This document shows, piece after piece, positions 31,681 through 41,664 of a DNA stretch of 64,000 nt. The notes beneath the pieces were generated by a model that saw nothing but the letters and a program-made list of their open reading frames with translations, ran no database searches and had not been told where the DNA came from. Location of the stretch: positions 259,864-323,863 of the forward strand of contig NZ_AZFC01000015.1 in assembly GCF_001435095.1 (NCBI RefSeq), written 5' to 3'. The stretch comes from Levilactobacillus spicheri DSM 15429 (GTDB lineage Bacteria; Bacillota; Bacilli; Lactobacillales; Lactobacillaceae). Within the stretch, counting starts at the first letter, position 1. Every line of letters begins with the position of its first letter. The position numbers and the translations under genes were made by a program.

Positions 31681-33906
31681 ATGACAAACACACGCGTTAC
31701 CTCACTGGTCGACCAACTGACCTTACAGGAAAAGGCCGAGTTAGTGAGTGGTAAGAATTTCTGGTTTACCCAAGCAATTGACCGGTTGGGGCTTCAAAAG
31801 ATCATGATGACCGATGGCCCCTCGGGGTTACGGAAGCAGGCGGACAGCGCAGACGCTTTGGGGTTGAATCGGAGTGTTCAGGCCGTTAATTTCCCGGCTT
31901 CCGCGTTAACGGCTAGTTCCTTTAACCGGTCAATGCTTGAGAAGTTGGGCGAGCACCTGGGGAACGCCGCTCGGGCCAACCAGGTATCCGTTTTATTAGG
32001 ACCGGGGATCAACATTAAGCGCAGCCCGTTAGCTGGTCGGAACTTTGAATACTTCTCCGAGGATCCGTTAGTCGCCGGAGAACTGGGAACGGCCTACGTC
32101 CAGGGGGTTCAATCTCAGGGCGTCGGCGTCAGTGTGAAGCACTTTGCGGCGAATAACCGCGAAAATCAACGGTTTACCGCGTCGTCCAACATGGATGAAC
32201 GGACACTCCGGGAAATCTATCTGGCGGCCTTCGAGCGAATCGTCAAGCAGGCACAACCGGCTACGTTAATGTGTTCCTATAATGCCATCAACCATTCCCT
32301 GAACTCGCAAAATAAGCGGTTATTAACGGATATTTTACGAGACGAATGGAACTTCAAAGGCCTCGTGATGTCCGATTGGGGCGCAGTGGCCGATCATACG
32401 GCGGCGTTGAAGGCGGGGCTCGACCTGGAAATGCCGGGCAAGGGTCAGGCCTCCGTGGACGAAATCGTCACGGCCGTCGAACAAGGCCAACTTGCCGAAG
32501 CACAACTAGACCGTTCGGTGGAACGGGTTCTTACGATGATCTTGGATTATGCGTTGCCGGCCGATGAGACCGTTGACTATGACTTAAACGAACAACATGA
32601 TTTTGCTAAACAAATGGCAGAACAAAGCATGGTCTTGTTAAAGAATTCGGATGACATTTTGCCATTGAAGCCTGAGGAACAGGTTGGCATCGTTGGTGAA
32701 CTAGCCGCTAAGCCACGGTATCAGGGCGGTGGTAGTTCACACGTAAACGCCTTTAAGGTCACGACTCCCTTAGAAGTGGCTCAGTCAGACGGATTTGAAA
32801 GCGGTTACGCTCAAGGCTATTCGTTAGATACAACGACGGTGGATACCGACTTGGCTAATGATGCGTTAGAGTTGGCGAAGTCGGTGGACAAGGTTATCTT
32901 CTTCGCGGGAGTACCTGAACAGGATGAATCCGAAGGGTACGATAAGACGACCATTGAGTTGCCGGCTAATCAGAATGATCTGATTACCAAAATTGCGGCC
33001 GTTAACCCCAACATCGTCGTGGTATTGCAAAACGGTTCGGCGGTCACGATGCCGTGGCTAGCCCAGGTCAAAGGGGTGCTGGAGACCTACCTGGCGGGTG
33101 AAGCCGTTGGTGAGGCGACCTGGGATGTGCTGGATGGCACAATCAACCCGAGTGGTCACTTGGCCGAGACCTTCCCGCTGCGGATTGAGGATACGCCATC
33201 GTACGAGACCTTTAACGCCAGTCGAGAAGACGAAAACTACCGTGAAGGACTTTTCGTAGGGTACCGGTATTACGATACCAAGAAATTGCCGGTTCTCTTC
33301 CCATTTGGCTACGGGCTTAGTTACACGACCTTTAGTTTCCATGACCTTCAGGTGAAGGAAGTTGCGGGCCATCAAGTGGCCGTGCAATTGACGGTCACGA
33401 ATACCGGTCAGCGAGCCGGAGTCGCGACGCCACAGATTTACGTGGCTAACCAGACCAGCCAGATTGAAAAACCAGTCAAGGAATTACGGGACTTTGCGAA
33501 GGTCGCCTTGGAAGCGGGCGAAAGTCAGACCATTACGCGGACGTTAGATCAACGGGCGTTTAGCTGGTTCAATCCGCAGACCGAAGCCTGGGAAAGTGAT
33601 ACCGGCACCTACGAGATCTTAGTGGGGACGTCGGTCACGGACGTGGTCTTACGTCAAGCGCTGACTCTGAAATGGGGCTCAACGACCCTTCAACCGGTCA
33701 CCGAGAACACCTACTTCAGTGACGTTATTCGGCGGCGTGATTTAACGGCAGCGTTGGAAGAATCGGGCCTGGATAAGCTGTTGGCGACGTTAAACGGTTC
33801 ATCCGAGAACGCTCAACTGCTCGAAAACATTCCATTACGTTCTGCCGTCATGCTGGGAGCGGATAGCCAGCAGGTCGCGCAGTTCATTCGGTTAGCGAAC
33901 CGGTAA
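31681..33906 (+). CDS. GH3 beta-glucosidase-type enzyme
   Basis: 741 residues. The GH3 N-domain includes GPGINIKRSPLAGRNFEYFSEDP and GVSVKHFAANNRENQR; the nucleophile is Asp in GLVMSDWGAVADH (near residue 225). The second alpha/beta domain contains LKNSDDILPLK and VVVLQNGSAVTMPW, and a C-terminal fibronectin III-like domain with YTTFSFHDLQV follows. No signal peptide, so cytosolic. GH3 members cleave beta-glucosides, beta-xylosides or related bonds; specificity is not readable here. Twelve bases after the GH42 stop. Confidence 0.92.
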   Translation: MTNTRVTSLVDQLTLQEKAELVSGKNFWFTQAIDRLGLQKIMMTDGPSGLRKQADSADALGLNRSVQAVNFPASALTASSFNRSMLEKLGEHLGNAARANQVSVLLGPGINIKRSPLAGRNFEYFSEDPLVAGELGTAYVQGVQSQGVGVSVKHFAANNRENQRFTASSNMDERTLREIYLAAFERIVKQAQPATLMCSYNAINHSLNSQNKRLLTDILRDEWNFKGLVMSDWGAVADHTAALKAGLDLEMPGKGQASVDEIVTAVEQGQLAEAQLDRSVERVLTMILDYALPADETVDYDLNEQHDFAKQMAEQSMVLLKNSDDILPLKPEEQVGIVGELAAKPRYQGGGSSHVNAFKVTTPLEVAQSDGFESGYAQGYSLDTTTVDTDLANDALELAKSVDKVIFFAGVPEQDESEGYDKTTIELPANQNDLITKIAAVNPNIVVVLQNGSAVTMPWLAQVKGVLETYLAGEAVGEATWDVLDGTINPSGHLAETFPLRIEDTPSYETFNASREDENYREGLFVGYRYYDTKKLPVLFPFGYGLSYTTFSFHDLQVKEVAGHQVAVQLTVTNTGQRAGVATPQIYVANQTSQIEKPVKELRDFAKVALEAGESQTITRTLDQRAFSWFNPQTEAWESDTGTYEILVGTSVTDVVLRQALTLKWGSTTLQPVTENTYFSDVIRRRDLTAALEESGLDKLLATLNGSSENAQLLENIPLRSAVMLGADSQQVAQFIRLANR

Positions 33907-33978
33907 GCGTTGGTCAGGGAACGACCCGGCATCATCGGTGATGGTGCGGACGTTCTTACATAAAAGGAGAAGAACATT

Positions 33979-35238
33979 ATGGACGTACAAGCAAGTAAAA
34001 CGAAAACCACGAGTAAGATGGGTAAGGCCGATCGCATTCGTTTTTCTATCAGTTTCTTTATCTTTGCCTTTCTGTGGATGAGTGGATTGGGCGTTGTGAA
34101 CTCGGTGCTGTTGCCACAACATTTGAAGGACTTAGTGGGACCAAACTCGGCCACCGCCATCTTCGGGGTTCTGAGTGCGGCCACGGCCATTACGTCGTTG
34201 ATTGCCAACCTGATCTTTGGGAATTTCTCGGACCGAACCCGTTCACGCTTTGGGCGGCGGACGCCCTGGGTGGTCTCCGGTGGGATCATTGGCGGAATTT
34301 CCCTGTTCCTGATTGGGGTCTTTGCGAATCCATGGTTGATTGGGATTGCCTTCTGCATGAGCATGGTCGGGTTAAACATGATGATTGCCCCCGTGATTGC
34401 GACGTTATCTGACCGGATTCCCGACGACATGCGGGCAACGATGTCCGCCTTTATGTCCGCCGGAACGACCTGTGGGGCCGCCATGGGGACCTTAATTGGC
34501 GCCCGGTTCATTACGATTCAGATTCCAGGATTCGTTGTGGGCGGTGTCTTGATGGGAATTGCGGGGTTATGTACCGCAATTGTCTGGCCACGAGAGAAGT
34601 CGTCCAAGGACATGCCCGCCGTTAGTGGTGGTATGAAGGACCTTGTGATGTCATTCCGGCCTCCAGTTAAAGGTGCACGGGATTTCTGGTTAGCGTTCGT
34701 TGGTCGGACCCTCTTAATCTTCAGCTACTACATGATTTTTAATTACCAACTGTTCATTTTGGAAAGTTACATCGGCCAGGGAAAGACCAGCGCAGCGGCC
34801 ACCATTTCCATCATGTCCGTGATTACGATGATTGTCGGCCTGGTTGGATCCTTGACCTCTGGGGCCATCTCCGACTTTATCGGTCGGCGGAAGTTACCGG
34901 TCATCGTGGCGTCAGTACTGCTGGCCATTGGGTACCTCTTACCTTGGGTCATGAAGTCGTCCTTCTCGATGCTACTTTTCGCCGGATTCGCGGGACTGGG
35001 TTACGCCGTCTATGGGGCCGTCGATCAAGCCTTGAACGTGGATGTGTTACCGTCTAAGGCGGAAGCCGGGAAAGACCTGGGGATTTTAAACATCGCCACC
35101 ACACTGGGTCAAACGGCAGGTCCCATTGTCACCAGTGCCATCGTTGTGGCGGGCGGCTACGATCTAGTCTTCCCAACGGCGATTGTCTTTGCGGCACTGG
35201 CCTGCATCTTCATTCAAATGATTCGTTCTACGAAGTAG
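33979..35238 (+). CDS. MFS transporter, probably for glycosides
   Basis: 419 residues with 12 predicted membrane segments and the MFS loop motif GNFSDRTRSRFGRRTPW (near 75), plus a second copy SDFIGRRKLP in the C-half. The likely importer of the substrate hydrolysed by the three glycosidases. AAAAGGAG precedes the ATG. A small intercistronic hairpin (GCATCATC/GATGGTGC, 33929-33947) lies between GH3 and this gene and may adjust message levels. Confidence 0.82.
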   Translation: MDVQASKTKTTSKMGKADRIRFSISFFIFAFLWMSGLGVVNSVLLPQHLKDLVGPNSATAIFGVLSAATAITSLIANLIFGNFSDRTRSRFGRRTPWVVSGGIIGGISLFLIGVFANPWLIGIAFCMSMVGLNMMIAPVIATLSDRIPDDMRATMSAFMSAGTTCGAAMGTLIGARFITIQIPGFVVGGVLMGIAGLCTAIVWPREKSSKDMPAVSGGMKDLVMSFRPPVKGARDFWLAFVGRTLLIFSYYMIFNYQLFILESYIGQGKTSAAATISIMSVITMIVGLVGSLTSGAISDFIGRRKLPVIVASVLLAIGYLLPWVMKSSFSMLLFAGFAGLGYAVYGAVDQALNVDVLPSKAEAGKDLGILNIATTLGQTAGPIVTSAIVVAGGYDLVFPTAIVFAALACIFIQMIRSTK

Positions 35239-35262
35239 GTTAAAAACGAGGAGGAATTTTTT

Positions 35263-36597
35263 ATGACAACTTGGATTCAAAGTACGCCAACGTCACAGTT
35301 ACAAACCAAGACTTTGACGGGGGTGCACGCCACCACATCGGCGGACTTACAGTTAACGGGAAAGACCCTGCAAGCCTTGCGCGGATTCGGTGGTTGCTTT
35401 AATGAATTGGGCTACTTGCCGTTAAATCAATTAAAGGCTGATCAACAAGAAGACATCCTCAAGGACTTGTTCTCGCCGGATGGTTTAAACTTCACCTTTA
35501 ACCGGACGCCCATCGGCGCCAACGACTTTGCGGAAACCTGGTACAGCTACGATGAAACGGCGGGCGACTACCAGTTGAAGCACTTCTCCGTTGACCATGA
35601 TAAGCAAACGCTGATTCCGTACATTAAGCGGGCACAAAAGTACCAGCCCAACTTACAACTCTTTGCCAGTCCGTGGACGCCACCGACCTGGATGAAGTTC
35701 CCGAAGGTCTATAACTTCGGCCGCATCGTGATGACGCCGGAGAACTTGCAAGCCTACGCCGACTACTTCGTGAAGTACCTGCAGGCTTACGAGGAACAAG
35801 GGATTCACGTGCAACGGGTTTGTCCACAAAACGAGGTCTTTGCCGATCAGAAGTTCCCATCCTGCTTGTGGAGCAGCGATGATCTGCGAACCTTTATTCG
35901 CGACTACCTTGGCCCAACCTTGGAGAAGTCCGGACTAGACACCGACATCTTCTTGGGAACCCTGAACGGCCCTGAGGATACCTCCTTTAGCCCGACTGGT
36001 ATGAAACTCGATAATTATAACCGGTACGTCGACAACATTCTCTTCGACGGAGATGCCCGCAAGTACATCAAGGGTATCGGGTATCAGTGGGCCGGCCAAC
36101 ACGCCATTGAGCGGACGCACGCGTCCTGGCCAGAAATTGAATTGATTCAGACGGAATCCGAGTGTGGGATGGGCGACAATAGCTGGTCCTACGCGGAATA
36201 CATCTTCCATCTGGTTAACCACTACTTCACGGCCGGCGCAACGGCCTACACGTACTGGAACATCATTCTGGGCGACTCCATCAGTACCTGGGGTTGGCAC
36301 CAGAACTCCCTGTTCTCCATTGATTCGAAGACCCAAGAAGTTACGCGCAACCCTGAATACTACGTGATGCGGCACTACGCCCACTACGTCAAGCCGGGTG
36401 CTCACGTGTTAGCAACGACGGGGCACTTCAACTCGATGGGAAAGGCGTTCCGCAACCCGGACGGTCAACTCGTGGTAGTTGTTCAAAACGCTTTGGAGCG
36501 GGAATTACCATTTACGTTTGCCGATCCGGAGAACCCGGATAAGGGCGTTCAAGCAACCTTGGCTCCCAACTCATTTAACACGTTCGTGATTGATTAG
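35263..36597 (+). CDS. GH30 family glycosidase
   Basis: 444 residues. It begins with RGFGGCFNELGYLPL, continues to ASPWTPPTWMKFPKV (near 143) and has the catalytic acid Glu in CPQNEVFADQKF (near 190) and nucleophile Glu in ELIQTESECGMG (near 297). The fold is a TIM barrel plus side beta domain ending LAPNSFNTFVID. GH30 enzymes include glucosylceramidase-like beta-glucosidases, beta-1,6-glucanases and beta-xylosidases. No signal peptide. Last gene of the operon, preceded by GAGGAGG. Its presence suggests the transported compound contains a linkage not served by GH42 and GH3. Confidence 0.9.
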   Translation: MTTWIQSTPTSQLQTKTLTGVHATTSADLQLTGKTLQALRGFGGCFNELGYLPLNQLKADQQEDILKDLFSPDGLNFTFNRTPIGANDFAETWYSYDETAGDYQLKHFSVDHDKQTLIPYIKRAQKYQPNLQLFASPWTPPTWMKFPKVYNFGRIVMTPENLQAYADYFVKYLQAYEEQGIHVQRVCPQNEVFADQKFPSCLWSSDDLRTFIRDYLGPTLEKSGLDTDIFLGTLNGPEDTSFSPTGMKLDNYNRYVDNILFDGDARKYIKGIGYQWAGQHAIERTHASWPEIELIQTESECGMGDNSWSYAEYIFHLVNHYFTAGATAYTYWNIILGDSISTWGWHQNSLFSIDSKTQEVTRNPEYYVMRHYAHYVKPGAHVLATTGHFNSMGKAFRNPDGQLVVVVQNALERELPFTFADPENPDKGVQATLAPNSFNTFVID

Positions 36598-36604
36598 AGT
36601 CATT

Positions 36605-36653
36605 AAAAAGCCACACCATTGACAATGTTCGGTTGTCGATGGTGTGGCTTTTT
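36605..36653. terminator. Bidirectional terminator after the GH operon
   Basis: A 15-bp near-perfect stem (AAAAAGCCACACCAT with ATGGTGTGGCTTTTT) with T-runs on both strands. Confidence 0.9.
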
Positions 36654-36744
36654 CGGTTAATCAAAGTGAATGCTGAAGTCGTGCCCACGGTCGTCACGGT
36701 CCAGCTGAGCGGAGGCAATCGACAGTCGCTACTTGTAGTCATGT

Positions 36745-38106
36745 CTAATCCGTCAACGTGTCGTCTTTTTCCATGGCCGCTTGTTTCCGATGGTTCACTA
36801 TATTCGCGAGGGTGATGCCCAGCGAACAGAGGACCAACGGCCAGTTGACGGCCCAAGTGTAGAGGAACCAGTGACTGGCGTTGGCCGGCTTGAAGAAGGC
36901 CAGCAGGGACAGCCCGTGGGTGGCGCTGGCCACGACCAGCAAGCCGAACAGGACTAGCTGGCAGAGCAATCCACCAGCCGTGGAGAAGCGGTACTTATTG
37001 ATGATGGCACTGTCGTCATCGACCACTTCGGACTCGTACAGCTCACGGTTGACCGTTGGGTTGTCGTCCCCGATGTAGAGGGCAATCAGGAGAAGCCCCA
37101 GCAGGTACGGCCACTTCCAGGGAATCAGGACCAGCAGGTGGCCGGCAATCAGCAAGCCCTGACCCAGCCGGCGTTTCTGATCCGCATCGTGATGGGCCAG
37201 CGCGCCGAGAATGCCGGCGCCGCCTTCGAAACCAATCAGGTAGACCACGAAGACCAGGTACATCCCCAGCTTGCCCCAGTAGTAGTACGCCATGAAACTA
37301 CTGAACAACAGGACGTAGCTGAGCATGAACCCCCGGTTGATCAGCCGTAACTTGAAGTTGACCAGCTTGGTCCGGTCGGCGTAAAGCTCGATCAGCGCAA
37401 TCACCAGGGCCACCAGGATAATGCCTAAAGTGACCCAGTAGGAGATGTTCAGGCTGGCCTTTCGCAGGGTGGTCAATAGCGCAATTGCGGCGAAGAAGAC
37501 CACCGAGAGCCACCACCGCCAGAACTGCTTGAGCCCGTGACGCTGGTTGGGTTGCCCGCGATAGAAGTCGTGGGTGAACTCGTTTAACAGGAGTCCGCCG
37601 GGCAGCGCCACCAGGTTCAGCACCGCCAGTAGCGCGAAGGACAGTGAGAAGCTGAGTTTGAGGTAGAAGTCCAGTCCGAGCAGTAGCCCCATCAGCAGGA
37701 AAACCAGCCAGTAGACGCTCTTCATCTTGAAGTGGGTGGTGTGCGTGAGGTGCAGCTTGACGGTCAGGAAGTACGGCCAAATCGTAGCGGCACTGTAGCC
37801 CCACAGCACGCTCCCGGCAATCAACCAGCCCAGCGAGGTGGTCAGCGCGAACGGCAGGCTCCCCAGGGCCCCGAAGACCAGGGTCAGGATCAGGTAGGTG
37901 CTGGAACGCAGGTTGAGCCGCTTGGTGTAGAAGATGCTGGCGGCCCGCGAGATGTACACGGCGACCAGGGTGATCAGGTAGGTGGCACTCTGCGTTTTTT
38001 GGTACTGAAACAGAATTAAAATGTACGGCAACATGATGCCGGTGTTCGCCAAGAAGTTCAGCGTGCCCACCGAGACATCGATACCCAGTTGTTTAAGGCG
38101 GTTCAC
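36745..38106 (-). CDS. Unknown polytopic membrane protein (MFS-like)
   Basis: 453 residues with about 12 hydrophobic segments starting LNFLANTGIMLPYILILFQYQ. The layout recalls MFS carriers, but the usual loop motif between helices 2 and 3 is absent; the corresponding stretch reads ISRAASIFYTKRLNLRSS. A cytoplasmic acidic loop ESEVVDDDSAIINKYRFSTAGG follows the eighth or ninth helix. Start GTG 38106 has an AAGGGGGA site. Single gene, divergent from nothing, convergent with the GH operon. I do not recognise the family; the function is unknown. Confidence 0.65.
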   Translation of the reverse strand: MNRLKQLGIDVSVGTLNFLANTGIMLPYILILFQYQKTQSATYLITLVAVYISRAASIFYTKRLNLRSSTYLILTLVFGALGSLPFALTTSLGWLIAGSVLWGYSAATIWPYFLTVKLHLTHTTHFKMKSVYWLVFLLMGLLLGLDFYLKLSFSLSFALLAVLNLVALPGGLLLNEFTHDFYRGQPNQRHGLKQFWRWWLSVVFFAAIALLTTLRKASLNISYWVTLGIILVALVIALIELYADRTKLVNFKLRLINRGFMLSYVLLFSSFMAYYYWGKLGMYLVFVVYLIGFEGGAGILGALAHHDADQKRRLGQGLLIAGHLLVLIPWKWPYLLGLLLIALYIGDDNPTVNRELYESEVVDDDSAIINKYRFSTAGGLLCQLVLFGLLVVASATHGLSLLAFFKPANASHWFLYTWAVNWPLVLCSLGITLANIVNHRKQAAMEKDDTLTD

Positions 38107-38194
38107 GACCGCGTCCCCCTTTAAGGTACTCGTTTTGATTAGGTCTAGTATAGCAAGTTATGGGCGAGAACGCTTAAGCGGGCACCCTATAACT

Positions 38195-38224
38195 AAAAAA
38201 GCGGATGGTCAGCGCCATCCGCTT
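38195..38224 (-). terminator. Intrinsic terminator of the opuC operon
   Basis: Stem AAGCGGATGG/CCATCCGCTT with a T-run on the reverse strand. Confidence 0.85.
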
Positions 38225-38231
38225 CAGCCGC

Positions 38232-38894
38232 CTAAGCCGCCGAAGACGTCTTCGGTGTCAGGCGTTTTTCAATGAAGGATAAGACTAAGTCGGTGATGAT
38301 CGCCATCAGCGCGGTCGGCAACGCCCCGGCGAGGATGATGGCCCCGCCGTTCGTCGCGTTGGTCCCGCGGACGATGATGTCCCCGAGGCCACCGGAGCCG
38401 ATGAACGACCCGATGACCGTGATCCCGATGCCCAGTACCAGGGCGTTTCGAATCCCGGCGATGATCACCGAGAGGGAAAGCGGAATCCGGATGGTGGTCA
38501 TAATCTGCATCCGGGTCATCCCCATACCCTTACCGGCGTCCAGCACGTCGCGGTCGACGCTGAGCATGCCGGTGTAGGTGTTCTTCACGATGGGTAGCAG
38601 CGAGTAGAGGAAGACGGTCGCGATGACCGTGTTCTGCCCCAGCCCGAGGCCCAGCATCAGGATTGACAGCATCGCCAGCGACGGCACGGTCTGAATCACG
38701 TTGGCAAAGCCAATGACGACCGGCGAGAGCCGCCGGTGCTGCGAGGTCCAGATCCCGATGGGAATCCCCACGATGGCCCCGAGGAGCACCCCGTAGATGG
38801 ACACCAGGAAGGTTTGGTTGAACTGGTTCAGGACGTACATCCCGTTATGCGCAAAATAGTAAATGAGTTGTGACCAGAGTCCCATGTCTTTCAT
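38232..38894 (-). CDS. opuCD: Osmoprotectant ABC transporter permease (OpuCD-like)
   Basis: 220 residues with five to six membrane segments and the permease loop GKGMGMTRMQIMTTIRIPLSLSVIIAGIRNALV (EAA-like, near 125). It is the second permease of a betaine/carnitine/choline importer. It starts one base after the stop of the binding-protein gene and ends the operon. Paralogous to the permease at 39836-40462, as in opuC and choQ-type systems where two different permeases form a heterodimer. Confidence 0.88.
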   Translation of the reverse strand: MKDMGLWSQLIYYFAHNGMYVLNQFNQTFLVSIYGVLLGAIVGIPIGIWTSQHRRLSPVVIGFANVIQTVPSLAMLSILMLGLGLGQNTVIATVFLYSLLPIVKNTYTGMLSVDRDVLDAGKGMGMTRMQIMTTIRIPLSLSVIIAGIRNALVLGIGITVIGSFIGSGGLGDIIVRGTNATNGGAIILAGALPTALMAIITDLVLSFIEKRLTPKTSSAA

Positions 38895-38895
38895 A

Positions 38896-39825
38896 TTAGT
38901 GCCCCCCTTCGAAGTAGTGGTGGTCTTTCAGGAATTGCTTGGCCACGGTCTGTGGTTCCTGCAGCTGATCGTCGACCTGATAGTTCAGCCGTTGCATGGT
39001 CTTCAAAGAGACCTGGCCGACCAAGCGGTTCAGAACGGACCGCAGTTCAGGATGTTGCTTCAAGACCTGGTTCGTGGCGACTGGACTGGCGTCGTACGGC
39101 GGGAAGAAGTCCCGGTCGTCCTTGAGCAGCTTCAGATGGTAGCTGGCGACCCGGCCGTCGGTGGAGTAGCCCAAGACGGCGTCCATCTTGTTGGCGGCCA
39201 GCGCGTCGTACAGCAGCCCGAGTTGCATGGGTTTGACGGTGCCGAACTGGTACCCGTAGGCCTTTTGGAAGGCCGGGTAGCCGTCGCCTTGCCGGTTCTG
39301 CCAGATTTGGTCGATACCGACCGTCATCTTCGGCGCCAGCTTCTTGAGGTCGCTGACGGTCTTCAGGTGATACTTCTTGGCGTAGGATGGTTTGACCATC
39401 CAGGCGTAGGTGTCGGCGAACCCGTAAGATTCAAAGTAGGTCATCTGGTAACGTTTCTGGAAATCCCGCGTCACGGTGCGCTTGACCTTGGCCGGGTCCC
39501 GTTCGAATTTCTCGTTTAAGATGGTGGTCAGGTCGGTCCCGTAGAAGCGAATCGATGAGATGTCGGCGTCACCGTTCTTGAGGGCGTTGAAGCTGACGTT
39601 CCCGGACCCCAAGTTATTGATGATCGAGGTGTTGAGTTTGGTATAGTGCTGGATCATGCCCTGAATCACGTAGGCCATGATCTGTTGTTCGGTGGTGTTC
39701 TGCGCGGCGATCCGGACGGTGTCCTTACCCGACCCGCTCAGCCCGGGCAGCGTGCAGCCGCCCAGGGGTAACAGTAAAATGACGACCAGTAAGCCGGCCA
39801 GCCATTGACGTAATCTTTTTTGCAT
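38896..39825 (-). CDS. opuCC: Osmoprotectant-binding lipoprotein (OpuCC-like)
   Basis: 309 residues from ATG 39825 (AAGGAGG 8 bases upstream; a longer frame exists but lacks a ribosome site). Lipobox LLPLGGC near residue 19 anchors it to the membrane. The OpuAC/ProX-type domain includes VRIAAQNTTEQQIMAYVIQGMI, SIINNLGSGNV and a C-terminal LRSVLNRLVGQVSL stretch. It binds betaine, choline or carnitine outside the cell. Confidence 0.88.
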   Translation of the reverse strand: MQKRLRQWLAGLLVVILLLPLGGCTLPGLSGSGKDTVRIAAQNTTEQQIMAYVIQGMIQHYTKLNTSIINNLGSGNVSFNALKNGDADISSIRFYGTDLTTILNEKFERDPAKVKRTVTRDFQKRYQMTYFESYGFADTYAWMVKPSYAKKYHLKTVSDLKKLAPKMTVGIDQIWQNRQGDGYPAFQKAYGYQFGTVKPMQLGLLYDALAANKMDAVLGYSTDGRVASYHLKLLKDDRDFFPPYDASPVATNQVLKQHPELRSVLNRLVGQVSLKTMQRLNYQVDDQLQEPQTVAKQFLKDHHYFEGGH

Positions 39826-39835
39826 GGTGACCTCC

Positions 39836-40462
39836 TTATCGGATCTGCTTCGGTGTGACGGCAACTTCAACCTTTCCCAGGACGTAGTCGACCAAGAGCG
39901 CTAGCAGGATGACTGGAATCGATCCCCCTAAGATCAGGTCAGAGCGGTAGAGGTTCAAGCCGTTAAAAATGAAGTCCCCGAGCCCCCCGGCCCCGATGTA
40001 GGACGCCAGGGTGGCCCAGGCGATCACGTAGGTCGCGGAGAGCCGAATCCCGGCCATGATGACCGGGGCAGCGAGCGGGATCTCCGCTTGCAGCATGGCC
40101 TGCCACCAGGTCATGCCCATGCCCTTCGCGGCGTCCCGGACGGTCGGTGACACGCCCTGCATGCCCAGGTAGGTGTTGCGCAGGATGGGCAGCAGCGAGT
40201 AGATGAACAGCGCTACGATGGCGGGCGTTGACCCGATGCCGAAGATGGGAATCATCATGGCTAAGAGGGCCATGGCGGGGATGGTCTGAAGCACGCCGGC
40301 CAGGGTCATCACGAAGTTGGCGCCGTGTTTCATCCGCGTCAACAGGATGCCAAGGGGCACGGCGACGATGATGCCTAGAAGCAGGGCGGCCGCCGAGATG
40401 TACAGGTGTTGCCCCGTCTTGGCGAGCAGCTGGGTGCCGTAGGTCGCTAAAAAGTGGATCAT
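39836..40462 (-). CDS. opuCB: Osmoprotectant ABC transporter permease (OpuCB-like)
   Basis: 208 residues. Contains the permease loop [36 protein letters not shown] (near 110) and five membrane segments. ATGA overlap with the ATPase gene couples translation, and its stop codon adjoins the ribosome site of the binding-protein gene. Confidence 0.9.
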   Translation of the reverse strand: MIHFLATYGTQLLAKTGQHLYISAAALLLGIIVAVPLGILLTRMKHGANFVMTLAGVLQTIPAMALLAMMIPIFGIGSTPAIVALFIYSLLPILRNTYLGMQGVSPTVRDAAKGMGMTWWQAMLQAEIPLAAPVIMAGIRLSATYVIAWATLASYIGAGGLGDFIFNGLNLYRSDLILGGSIPVILLALLVDYVLGKVEVAVTPKQIR

Positions 40463-41664
40463 TGTACCGGGTCACTCCCCTCGTGGGTCGCCGCGGCGTG
40501 GATGTCCGCGTTGATCGGTGAGGCGGGTTGTTCGTCGGTCGCCGGGGCACCCCGTAAGGCGTCGTAGACGATGTCGACCAGCGCGGTCCGCGTGACGATC
40601 CCGACCAAGCGGTGTTGGTCGTCCACCACCGGCACGTTCTTCACGCCCAGCTTCAAGATCCGTTGGACGGTGTCACCGATGAGGGCCTTGGCCTGCACGT
40701 AAAAGACTTCGCGGTTCATCAGCTGACTGACCGGCGTTTGTGGGTCGGTGGTCCGGCTGACGTCGTCCAAGTCGATGTAGCCAATCAGTTTTTCCTGGTC
40801 GTCGGTGACCAGCAGGGTGTCGACCCGTTTGTCGTGCATCAGGTCGATGGTGTCGGACAAGGTCTTATCGGGCGAGATGGCGACCGGGTGCTTGCGCATG
40901 ATCTGGCTGACCGTCAGGATGTTCGGTTGCGCCCGAATCAAGCGTTCTTCCCCAATCAGGTTGGTGACGAATTCGTTGGCCGGGTGCCGCAGGATGTTCT
41001 CCGGCGTGTCGACCTGGACCTGCTTGCCCTGGCTCATGATGACCACACGGGTCGCTAGGTGCAGGGCCTCGTCCATATCGTGGGTCACGAAGATGAAGGT
41101 CTTGCCCAGGTCTTCTTGCAGGTGCTTGACCAGATCTTGAAGCGATTCTCGGGTGATCGGGTCGAGGGCCCCAAAAGGTTCGTCCATCAGGATGATCTGT
41201 TGGTCGGCGGCCAGGGCCCGGACGACCCCGATCCGCTGCTGTTGCCCCCCGGACAGCTCACCCGGGTAACGTTTGAGCATCTCGTCGGGCAACTGGGCGA
41301 GCTGGATCATCTTGTGCGCTTGTTCGGCGCGCTTTTCTGGTTCCCACCCCAGGAGCTTGGGAACCAACTCGATGTTTTCTTGGATCGTCATGTGGGGCAT
41401 CAGCCCGACGTTTTGAATGACGTAGCCGATGGACCGCCGCAGCTTGACGGGGTCCATCTGGGAAATGTCTTTGCCGTTGATCTTGATGGTCCCGGATGTC
41501 TGACTGAGCATGCGGTTGATCATCCGCATGGTCGTGGTCTTGCCGGAGCCGGAAGTCCCGATGAAGCAGATGAACTCACCGCGGTCGACTTGCAGGTTGA
41601 AGTCGTCGACGGCCATCTTGCCGTTGGGGTATTCCTTGCGTAGATGTTCCATTGAAAGTAGCAT
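40459..41664 (-). CDS. opuCA: Osmoprotectant ABC transporter ATPase with two CBS domains
   Basis: 401 residues. ABC domain: Walker [16 protein letters not shown] (near 37), signature [15 protein letters not shown] (near 135), Walker [12 protein letters not shown]. Residues about 250-375 hold a tandem CBS pair ([22 protein letters not shown] and [24 protein letters not shown]). In OpuA/OpuC transporters these sense ionic strength or cyclic di-AMP. First gene of the opuCABCD operon, downstream of a strong promoter. Confidence 0.93.
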   Translation of the reverse strand: MLLSMEHLRKEYPNGKMAVDDFNLQVDRGEFICFIGTSGSGKTTTMRMINRMLSQTSGTIKINGKDISQMDPVKLRRSIGYVIQNVGLMPHMTIQENIELVPKLLGWEPEKRAEQAHKMIQLAQLPDEMLKRYPGELSGGQQQRIGVVRALAADQQIILMDEPFGALDPITRESLQDLVKHLQEDLGKTFIFVTHDMDEALHLATRVVIMSQGKQVQVDTPENILRHPANEFVTNLIGEERLIRAQPNILTVSQIMRKHPVAISPDKTLSDTIDLMHDKRVDTLLVTDDQEKLIGYIDLDDVSRTTDPQTPVSQLMNREVFYVQAKALIGDTVQRILKLGVKNVPVVDDQHRLVGIVTRTALVDIVYDALRGAPATDEQPASPINADIHAAATHEGSDPVQ

